A stretch of DNA of 64,000 nucleotides from JBNKFV01 sp050289485 (GTDB lineage: Bacteria; Pseudomonadota; Gammaproteobacteria; Pseudomonadales; Cellvibrionaceae): positions 248,001 to 312,000 of the forward strand of contig JBNKFV010000029.1 of the NCBI GenBank assembly GCA_050289485.1. The letters are read 5' to 3'. Made by a program: the position numbers and the translations under genes. This document shows, one piece after another, positions 57,490 through 64,000 of this stretch. Numbering within the stretch: the first letter of the stretch is position 1; each line of letters starts with the position of its first letter. Below the pieces are notes generated by a model that worked only from the letters and a program-made list of their open reading frames with translations, did no database searches and was not told the DNA's origin.

Positions 57490-57813
57490 TTACGATATTG
57501 GCTGGCGGTGCTCAGCGCAGTATAGCTCATGCAGTGTATGTAGCAGTTGTCTTACTGCCGGGTCTGCCAGCGAGTAGCAAATTTTCTGGCCGTCGCGCCG
57601 TGTATGTACCAGGCTCTGTGCCCGCAATTTTGACAAATGCTGGGAGCAGGCCGATTGGCCAAGGCCGGTTACGTTTTCCAACTCGCCTGCCGTGTGTTCT
57701 CTGTGTGCCAGCGCGCATAGCAGCAGTAGCCGGGCTGGATTGGCCAGTGTTTTGAGTACTCGCGCTGCCAGTTGGGCTTTGTCGAATTGGTAGGGTGGTG
57801 TTGGTTGGTACAT
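57490..57813 (-). CDS. ArsR-family regulator, thiol/persulfide-sensing type (BigR/SqrR/YgaV-like)
   Basis: 107 residues with the ArsR winged helix (LKTLANPARLLLLCALAHREHTAGELENVTGLGQSACSQHLSKLRAQSLVHTRRDGQKICYSLADP). Cys33 and Cys99 sit at the two positions that form the redox switch in SqrR/BigR (helix 2 and the C-terminal LYC). Cys56 and Cys79 are extra. It probably represses until oxidised or persulfidated. It is divergent from the MMPL operon, and the 87 bp between them holds a direct repeat TCTAATATAA. Confidence 0.88.
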   Translation of the reverse strand: MYQPTPPYQFDKAQLAARVLKTLANPARLLLLCALAHREHTAGELENVTGLGQSACSQHLSKLRAQSLVHTRRDGQKICYSLADPAVRQLLHTLHELYCAEHRQPIS

Positions 57814-57839
57814 GGTGTAAACGCATTAAATAAGTTGAC

Positions 57840-57865
57840 TCTAATATAAGTAAGATCTAATATAA
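57840..57865. promoter_or_regulatory. Direct repeat TCTAATATAA in the arsR/MMPL divergent promoter
   Basis: TCTAATATAA occurs twice, at 57840-57849 and 57856-57865, with a 16 bp period. The A/T-rich, ATATA-centred sequence resembles operators of BigR-type regulators. It is placed to control both arsR-DUF2892 and the MMPL operon. Confidence 0.6.
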
Positions 57866-57900
57866 TTGCAATGTCTTTTTGATGATCAAGGAATTACTGC

Positions 57901-60537
57901 ATGGCGCGTTCATTTCTTTCCGATCAAGCGGTGTATTTTGCGTTAAATCACCCTCGTACGATTAGCCGCAGTATGGTGCAGGTTACGGTTGTGTTGCTGG
58001 TATTGGCGGCGATACCAAACTTTATGACAGTGCCTTATTTACCGCCTATTAAAGTCGATACCGACCCCGAAAACATGCTGGCGCATTCTGAGCCTGTGCG
58101 CCTGTTTCACGATGAAAACAAGCAGGTCTTCGATTTGTCTGACATGGTGGTGGTGGGCATCGTCAACGACACTAATCGCAATGGTGTATTCAACTCTGAA
58201 TCCCTGCGCCGGGTTTACGAGCTTACCCAATATGCCAAAACCCTGAGTTGGCCATCCAAAGCCGACCCTGCGGTGCGCGAAGGTGTGATTGACGTAGACA
58301 TGATTGCCCCTTCCACCGTGGATAACATCGAGCAGGGCGGCATGGGGGTTGTAAATTTCTCGTGGTTAATGCCTAAACCTCCGGCGACGGATGCCGAGGC
58401 GGTGAAGGTGCGCGACCGTGCGCAAGCCATTCCTTTTTTAAATGGCACACTGGTTTCGGAAGACGGCAAAGCCTTGGCACTCTATCTTCCCTTAACCAGT
58501 AAAACTCTGTCGTATCGCGTGAGCAATGCCATTAAAGCCTATACCGCTGATTGGCCAATCGAAGACCAAGTTTACATTACTGGGTTGCCCGTGGCAGAAG
58601 ATACGTTTGGTGTGGAAATGTTCATTCAAATGGCCATTTCTGCACCGCTGGCCATGTTGGCAATTTTCCTGTTGCTGTGGTGGTTTTTCAAAAAACTTGT
58701 ACTCGTTAGCGCACCCATGATTGTTGCTATGGTGAGTGCGATGGTGACCATGGCGCTGCTGATTATTTCCGGCAACACGATTCACATCATGAGTTCCATG
58801 ATTCCTATCTTTGTGATGCCGATCGCCGTGCTGGATGCTATTCATATACTGTCAGAATTTTTTGATCGGTATCCGGTGTACAAAGATCGCCGTAAAACCT
58901 TGGCTGAAGTGATGCATACCTTGTTTGCGCCCATGCTGTTTACTACCGTGACTACCATGGCAGGTTTTTTGTCACTGGCGTTAACGCCCATTCCACCTGT
59001 GCAAGTGTTTGGTATTTTTGTCGCCATCGGTGTATTTATCGCCTGGGGCCTGACTATGCTATTTATACCTGCCTATGTGATGTTGATTCCAGAGCATAAA
59101 CTGGAAGGCTACGGCCACGAGGGTAGTGAAGGCGAAGAAGACCATACCTTAATGGGGCGCTTTCTGGCCGCGCTGGGGCGCGGTGCTACCCGTAAGCCAG
59201 GGGTTGTTTTACTGGCAACCTTATTAACGGCCGGTATCGCTGCTTACGGTATTTCCACGATTAAAATTAATGACAACCCTATTAAGTGGTTTGGCAAAGA
59301 TCATGACATTCGTGTTGCCGATCGGGTACTGAACGAGCATTTTGGCGGTACCTATATGGCCTATTTGTCACTGCGTGCACCGGAGTCTGCTGGGGTTGAT
59401 AAAGCCGCATTATTACAAATGCTGTCGACCAAACAGCAAGAGGCAGTTGATACTCAATTACCTGTATCACCCTTTGAACAATTTGCGGGTTATGTGAATG
59501 GCACCCTTGCGCTGTCTAATGCCGAATTGGGTAATTATATCGAAACCCACATGCAGCAGGCACAAGGTGATGAGTACTACAGCTGGGATATGCTGGCGTT
59601 AATGCTCGACGAAATTAAACAGCAGCAGGAAGTTTTCAAACAGCCTGATACGCTACAGTGGATGGATGAACTGCAACAAGCGCTGTTGCAGAATCACACG
59701 GTCGGCAAAATTAATTCATTAACCGATGTAGTGAAAACGGTCTACCGTGAACTCCTGATGGGTGATCCCGCCGCGTATCGCATTCCTGAAAACGTTGGCG
59801 CAGTAGGACAGACACTCATTACCTATCAAAACAGTCATCGCCCGCAGGATTTATGGCATTTCGTTACGCCCGATTATCGGCAAACCAATTTATGGTTGCA
59901 GTTAACCAGTGGTGACAACCGTGATATGGAGAGTGTGATTAAAACTCTCGACACGTTTTTGGCTGCGCACCCTGCGCCACGCGGCATTAAAGCCGACTGG
60001 TTTGGCCTCACCTACATTAATGTCGTTTGGCAAGACAAAATGGTGTACGGCATGCTCGAAGCTTTTTTGGGATCGTTCGTGGTAGTTCTGCTAATGATGA
60101 TTGCTCTTTTCCGCTCAGTGCTGATGGGGTTGTTATCGATGATTCCGCTCACCATCACCGTAGGTTTGATCTACGGCATTATTGGGTTGATCGGTAAAGA
60201 CTACGACATGCCGGTTGCCGTATTGAGCGCACTTAGCTTGGGGCTTGCGGTGGATTATGCGATTCACTTTTTGGCGCGTTCACGCGAAGCCGTGAACAAA
60301 TATGGCAGTTGGACAGAGGCGGTGAAGTATGTGTTTGGCGAACCAGCGCGAGCGATCAGTCGCAATGCCATTGTGCTGAGTGCTGGGTTTTTGCCTTTGC
60401 TGGCCGCACCACTGGTGCCTTATCAAACGGTGGGTGTTTTTATTGCCGCCATTATTATTAGTGCAGGGTTGGCAACGCTACTGATTATGCCGGCACTGGT
60501 CACCTTGTTACAACGTTGGTTATTCAAGAAGGGGTAA
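57901..60537 (+). CDS. RND/MMPL-family transporter
   Basis: 878 residues with the two-fold RND plan: one N-terminal helix, a large periplasmic loop, a sterol-sensing-domain-like cluster of helices (~240-400), a second loop, and a C-terminal helix cluster (~715-870; ALSLGLAVDYAIHFLARSREAV carries the conserved Asp of the proton relay). MMPL-type members move lipids or hydrophobic molecules outward. AAGGAA precedes the ATG. Followed at 3 bp by a LolA-like protein and then an outer-membrane protein, suggesting an envelope-spanning export route. Confidence 0.92.
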   Translation: MARSFLSDQAVYFALNHPRTISRSMVQVTVVLLVLAAIPNFMTVPYLPPIKVDTDPENMLAHSEPVRLFHDENKQVFDLSDMVVVGIVNDTNRNGVFNSESLRRVYELTQYAKTLSWPSKADPAVREGVIDVDMIAPSTVDNIEQGGMGVVNFSWLMPKPPATDAEAVKVRDRAQAIPFLNGTLVSEDGKALALYLPLTSKTLSYRVSNAIKAYTADWPIEDQVYITGLPVAEDTFGVEMFIQMAISAPLAMLAIFLLLWWFFKKLVLVSAPMIVAMVSAMVTMALLIISGNTIHIMSSMIPIFVMPIAVLDAIHILSEFFDRYPVYKDRRKTLAEVMHTLFAPMLFTTVTTMAGFLSLALTPIPPVQVFGIFVAIGVFIAWGLTMLFIPAYVMLIPEHKLEGYGHEGSEGEEDHTLMGRFLAALGRGATRKPGVVLLATLLTAGIAAYGISTIKINDNPIKWFGKDHDIRVADRVLNEHFGGTYMAYLSLRAPESAGVDKAALLQMLSTKQQEAVDTQLPVSPFEQFAGYVNGTLALSNAELGNYIETHMQQAQGDEYYSWDMLALMLDEIKQQQEVFKQPDTLQWMDELQQALLQNHTVGKINSLTDVVKTVYRELLMGDPAAYRIPENVGAVGQTLITYQNSHRPQDLWHFVTPDYRQTNLWLQLTSGDNRDMESVIKTLDTFLAAHPAPRGIKADWFGLTYINVVWQDKMVYGMLEAFLGSFVVVLLMMIALFRSVLMGLLSMIPLTITVGLIYGIIGLIGKDYDMPVAVLSALSLGLAVDYAIHFLARSREAVNKYGSWTEAVKYVFGEPARAISRNAIVLSAGFLPLLAAPLVPYQTVGVFIAAIIISAGLATLLIMPALVTLLQRWLFKKG

Positions 60538-60540
60538 CGT

Positions 60541-61374
60541 ATGAACGTACAGAATTATTTGAAGCAAACTTTTCGATTATCACTGCTAGTGGCAGCCTTG
60601 GCATTGCCGTGGTCTGCTTATGCACAACCCAGTGTTGATGAGATTGTGAACCATGCCAACTATGTCTCTTATTATCAGGGTAAAGATGGCCGTGCGCAGG
60701 TGCAAATGGTAATCACCGATAATCAGGGCCGCTCACGGCAGCGCAGCTTTACGATATTGCGTCGCGATATTCCTGACAGTGATGCGCTGGAAAATCAGGC
60801 GTATATCGGTGAGCAGCAAATGTATGTGTATTTTCATCGCCCTGCCGATGTGAACAAAATGGTATTTATGGTTCGCAAAAAACTAGATGGCAACGACGAC
60901 CGCAAGTTGTATTTACCAGCACTGGACCTGGTAAAACCCATTGCAGCGGGCGACAAACGCACCAGTTTTGTGGGGTCTGACTATTTTTATGAGGATGTAA
61001 GCGGCCGCAGTATCGATGCTGACAAACACGAACTGTTGAAAACGACCGACAACTACTATGTGTTGCGCCACACGCCTAAAGACCCTGATAGCGTTGAGTT
61101 TGTCTACTACGACATGTATGTACACAAGCAAACCTTTATTCCAGTGCAAACCGAGTTTTACAACGCCAATGGCGAAAAGTATCGGGTAGCTAAGGCGCTC
61201 AAGGTTGATGATGTCCAAGGCTTTCCTACCGTCACAGAAGCGAGTATGGAGAATCTCAAAACCGGTAGTAAAACGGTAATGCGTTACAGTCAGGTGAATT
61301 ACAATATTGGTTTGCCTGAGGATGTATTTACCGAGCGTTATTTACGGGTTCCACCCAATCAATATTTACGATAA
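60541..61374 (+). CDS. Outer-membrane lipoprotein-sorting (LolA-like) protein
   Basis: 277 residues with a signal peptide (LPWSAYAQP) and the LolA-like fold pattern of this RND-associated family: QVQMVITDNQGRSRQRSFTILRRD, YVYFHRPADVNKMVFMVRKKLDGNDDRKLYLPALDLVKPI, FVGSDYFYEDVSGR. It is probably a periplasmic shuttle for a hydrophobic cargo handed over by the MMPL pump. It is distinct from canonical LolA, which is shorter. Confidence 0.88.
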   Translation: MNVQNYLKQTFRLSLLVAALALPWSAYAQPSVDEIVNHANYVSYYQGKDGRAQVQMVITDNQGRSRQRSFTILRRDIPDSDALENQAYIGEQQMYVYFHRPADVNKMVFMVRKKLDGNDDRKLYLPALDLVKPIAAGDKRTSFVGSDYFYEDVSGRSIDADKHELLKTTDNYYVLRHTPKDPDSVEFVYYDMYVHKQTFIPVQTEFYNANGEKYRVAKALKVDDVQGFPTVTEASMENLKTGSKTVMRYSQVNYNIGLPEDVFTERYLRVPPNQYLR

Positions 61375-61388
61375 CAGGTGCTGATACG

Positions 61389-62858
61389 GTGTTTGCTGTT
61401 TTTTCCAGGCTGGCGGGCGTAATACTGCTATCGATGGGTTTGTTGTCAGCCGTGTCTTATGCCCAAGAGCCAGATTTGCCTGCTGGGCTTGGGTCATTTG
61501 ATCGTGAATCAGAACCATCGTTGCCAATGGGTATTGGCAACGATGAGCCCGCATTACCTGGGGGTTTGCAAACCGATGATGAGCCTTCCCTGCCGGAAGG
61601 TATCGTTGAGCCTACAACGGATGTGGCGTGGCAAAGCGAGAGCGACGATGGCAATGATTGGGGGATCACCGGCTTTTGGGAAACCCGAGTCGGTACGCGC
61701 TTGAAAACTCCAGTTGCTCAGGATCATACCAGTCTCGCAGAAACTCGATTGGAGTTGGAAAAAGAATGGTTCTGGAATGACTGGTCGAGTAAAGCCACAG
61801 CCAATGTGTTGTACGACGATGTAGAAGACTCACAGCATATCGATTTGGAGAATGGCAGGGGTTGGCTGGATATTCGCGAAGCCTGGGTGCACACACGGCT
61901 GGGCGATACGGTTGACGTAAAAGCTGGCCGCCAGATTCTTACGTGGGGTGTGGGCGATCTGTTATTTATTAACGACCTTTTTCCCAAAGATTGGAACAGT
62001 TTTTTAGCTGGGCGCGACGATCAATATCTAAAAGCCCCTTCCGATGCATTGCGTGTGGGGGTTTATCACCATTGGGGTAACCTCAATATCGTGTATACCC
62101 CGAGGTTTGACAGCGATCGTTACATCGATGGACGGCGGTTATCGTATTACAGCCCTATGTTCGGAGCTGCGGTTGGCGAGAACGCATTGGTGATAACTGA
62201 CAAGCCCACTACCACTGGTACTAATGACGAAATCGCTCTGCGTTACTATCGCCAGATAGTCGGTTTTGAGGCCGCTGCCTATTTTTATGATGGCTACTGG
62301 AAGAGCCCCGGTGGGTTCGATATCAATACTGGTTTGGCTATTTTCCCGCGTTTACGCGTGTATGGTGCCAGCTTGCGAGGGCAGTGGGGGGCCGGTATTT
62401 TTAGTGCCGAGATGGGGTACTACGATTCCCGTGATGACAGTCAAGGTAGTGATAATTTCATCAATAACAGCGAATGGCGTGGCCTGTTGGGCTATGAGGT
62501 GGAAGTCGCTACCGATACTACACTGGCCGCGCAGTATTACCTTGAAGTATTGCAAGACTATACTCACTATCAGCAAGCATTAATGCCGGGCCAAATTGCC
62601 CGTGATGAAGTCCGGCAGGTAATCACCACGCGGTTAACGCGTTTGGCAATGAATCAAAATTTAACGATTAGCTTTTTTGCGTTTTATTCCCCGACCGATC
62701 GAGACGCTTATATCAAACCTTCGGTAAGTTATAAAATTGACGACCACTGGACGGCCACAGCAGGAGCCAACTGGTTTATCGGTAAAGATGAGCATACCTT
62801 CTTTGGTCAGTTCGAAAGCAACAGTAATGCGTTTGTGGCACTGCGCTACGGATTTTGA
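61389..62858 (+). CDS. DUF1302-like outer-membrane beta-barrel with N-terminal EP-x-LP-x-G repeats
   Basis: 489 residues, GTG start with CAGGTG upstream. Signal peptide to about residue 25 (VSYAQE), then four degenerate repeats of the form EPxLPxG(I/L) between residues 26 and 75, a short acidic linker, and a ~400-residue beta-barrel ending FVALRYGF (terminal Phe). DUF1302/alginate-porin-like barrels often sit next to MMPL and LolA-like genes. It is probably the outer-membrane component of the same export or retention system. The repeats may be a periplasmic docking tail. Confidence 0.85.
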   Translation: MFAVFSRLAGVILLSMGLLSAVSYAQEPDLPAGLGSFDRESEPSLPMGIGNDEPALPGGLQTDDEPSLPEGIVEPTTDVAWQSESDDGNDWGITGFWETRVGTRLKTPVAQDHTSLAETRLELEKEWFWNDWSSKATANVLYDDVEDSQHIDLENGRGWLDIREAWVHTRLGDTVDVKAGRQILTWGVGDLLFINDLFPKDWNSFLAGRDDQYLKAPSDALRVGVYHHWGNLNIVYTPRFDSDRYIDGRRLSYYSPMFGAAVGENALVITDKPTTTGTNDEIALRYYRQIVGFEAAAYFYDGYWKSPGGFDINTGLAIFPRLRVYGASLRGQWGAGIFSAEMGYYDSRDDSQGSDNFINNSEWRGLLGYEVEVATDTTLAAQYYLEVLQDYTHYQQALMPGQIARDEVRQVITTRLTRLAMNQNLTISFFAFYSPTDRDAYIKPSVSYKIDDHWTATAGANWFIGKDEHTFFGQFESNSNAFVALRYGF

Positions 62859-63064
62859 GTTTTTAGGTGAGAATCCCCTGTTTTTGGTTGTCGCACCTTT
62901 TTTAGGTGACTGCTGTTTTGTGCGATTGTCTACCGTTTTGTATGCTGTTCAAAAATAATTTAATGTCGCCAAAAAAAACAAAAAAACGATGATCTGCCTC
63001 ATCGCCGTCTACACTCGTACCTGTACCCTTTAGAGAGTGTTAACCGCAAGACTCAGGACATCTC

Positions 63065-63832
63065 ATGACGCAAAAAACTATCAAACTTTACGATAATAAT
63101 CAGCACATCTGCTTGTTTGTAACAGGGCTGGTTGAAGGGGAGGGTATCCCCAGTAATCAACTGGTGATTATTGATCATGGCGAAGCCGCACTGTTTGATC
63201 CAGGTGGTGAGCTAACCTATACCCCTTTATCTATCCAGTTGTCGAAACATATTACTATTGATCAATCGTTGCGTTACGTGTTTGCATCGCATCAGGATCC
63301 TGACATTATTTCGTCACTACCCCGCTGGTTGATGCATAGTCAGTGTAAGGTGGTCACATCTCGACTCTGGGCACGCTTTCTTCCGCACCTGGTTTCTGGT
63401 TTCGTCTCCAATCAAATGAATAAATCACTGGTAAACCGCATGGTTGAAGTGCCAGATCAAGGTGGCAAGGTTACTTTGGGTAACTGTGAAATTCAGGCAA
63501 TACCCGCCCACTTTTTGCATTCTGTAGGTAATTTCCATTTTTATGACCCCATCAGCAAGCTGTTGTTTAGTGGTGATGTGGGCGCAGCGGCCACGCCAGG
63601 TAAAGACCACGAGCCGGTGGAAAACATGGCCGAGCATATCCCGTTGATGGAGGGCTTCCACAAACGTTACATGGCCAGTAATAAAGCCTGCAGAATATGG
63701 GTGAACCGCGTTCGTAAGCTGGATGTTGAAATGATTATTCCACAGCACGGTCGCCCGTTTATGGGTAAAGAGCGTATTGCCGAATTTCTCGCCTGGTTTG
63801 AAAACCTGGAGTGCGGTGTCGATTTGATGTAA
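63065..63832 (+). CDS. Metallo-beta-lactamase-fold protein, ODP/flavodiiron-like
   Basis: 255 residues. The metal-binding pattern fits the flavodiiron-type lactamase domain: ASHQDPDIISSL (HxDPD instead of HxHxDH), HFLHSVGNFHFYDPISKLLFSGDVG, and a terminal His in IPQHGRP. Such di-iron domains reduce or bind O2 or NO; stand-alone members are called ODP and have been tied to chemotaxis signalling. There is no flavodoxin domain. AGGA lies 6 bp before the ATG. Monocistronic as far as visible. Confidence 0.85.
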   Translation: MTQKTIKLYDNNQHICLFVTGLVEGEGIPSNQLVIIDHGEAALFDPGGELTYTPLSIQLSKHITIDQSLRYVFASHQDPDIISSLPRWLMHSQCKVVTSRLWARFLPHLVSGFVSNQMNKSLVNRMVEVPDQGGKVTLGNCEIQAIPAHFLHSVGNFHFYDPISKLLFSGDVGAAATPGKDHEPVENMAEHIPLMEGFHKRYMASNKACRIWVNRVRKLDVEMIIPQHGRPFMGKERIAEFLAWFENLECGVDLM

Positions 63833-63913
63833 CCGTAAATGCAACGGTTGAGGGCGGCTGGTAGATCTCTTTCGGGTGCGTTGCATACCTCGGTATGTTG
63901 TGATTACTGATTG

Positions 63914-64000
63914 TTAACCGGCTTGGTTTTCGAGCATTTGTTGCAGCGGTTGCTCAGCAGCAGGTACGTGAAAATGTTCCTGACAAAAGGCAACTCTTGC
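63914..64000 (-). CDS. 3' end of an unidentified gene running off the window
   Basis: The minus strand is open from the window edge to a TAA at 63914-63916, encoding 28 residues (ARVAFCQEHFHVPAAEQPLQ... ENQAG). Codon use is ordinary and the position, convergent with the lactamase-fold gene, is plausible. The family cannot be told from this tail. Confidence 0.45.
   Translation of the reverse strand, partial: ARVAFCQEHFHVPAAEQPLQQMLENQAG

Overview
The window reads as a chromosomal segment of a free-living, Gram-negative gammaproteobacterium. This is inferred from gene content: a TonB-dependent receptor, ybeD-lipB-lipA, NirBD, an ArnT-like transferase, a DUF3080-type lipoprotein, LolA-like and DUF1302-type envelope proteins, and PmrA-type boxes. 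A marine Cellvibrionales-like lineage would fit, but I cannot prove the family. I saw no prophage, CRISPR array, rRNA or tRNA. Mobile DNA consists of small palindromic elements with no transposase.

Layout. 1-8 kb: the tail of a cation/proton antiporter, a TPR sensor kinase with its LuxR-type response regulator, and a GGDEF/EAL phosphodiesterase followed by a decayed EAL gene. 8-18.6 kb: a TonB-dependent receptor, then a FadR-type GntR regulator and its probable target operon (class III aminotransferase plus a PuuA-like glutamine-synthetase homologue). That locus is interrupted by a visibly G+C-richer cassette (NhaC-type antiporter, HDAC-like acetylpolyamine amidohydrolase, LuxR regulator). 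The cassette is flanked by two copies of the target promoter, each carrying two TGTGATCACA palindromes, and by truncated gene ends. Together the genes suggest acetylpolyamine or amine catabolism. 18.6-23.6 kb: lipoate synthesis, small membrane or CBS proteins and a PilZ protein.

23.6-37 kb: the most interesting part. A compact operon encodes a thermostable-hemolysin-family protein, an AMP-dependent ligase, a haem-oxygenase-like di-iron candidate, an SDR and a secreted TPR protein. It continues into an OmpR-family two-component system, a cupredoxin, an FTR1-type permease and a small beta-barrel. A PmrA-type box, CTTAAG-N5-TTTAAG, precedes this operon. An identical-pattern box precedes a second operon at 32.9 kb (GT2 glycosyltransferase, VTT membrane protein, ArnT-like transferase, DUF3080 lipoprotein). 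I infer a small-molecule/metal/envelope regulon under the encoded regulator.

37-47 kb: a DUF255 thioredoxin-like protein, a glycerophosphodiesterase, moeA, transaldolase, an alpha/beta hydrolase, moaB-mobB-moaA and fumC. 47.5-51.6 kb: a MarR regulator, an acyl-CoA dehydrogenase and an aromatic-acid MFS transporter. 51.9-55.7 kb: cobA-nirB-nirD behind a good sigma-54 (-24/-12) promoter match, i.e. siroheme supply plus assimilatory nitrite reduction. 56-64 kb: a 2-hydroxyacid dehydrogenase, a thiol-type ArsR regulator with a DUF2892 protein, a divergent MMPL/LolA-like/DUF1302 envelope-export operon, an ODP-like metallo-beta-lactamase-fold protein, and the tail of a gene running off the end.

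Two repeat families stand out. One is a ~170 bp multi-hairpin element with TTAACCCGG ends: two full inverted copies, several fragments, and a compensatory change in one hairpin. The other is a 265 bp element with perfect 18 bp terminal inverted repeats lying between talB and moeA.
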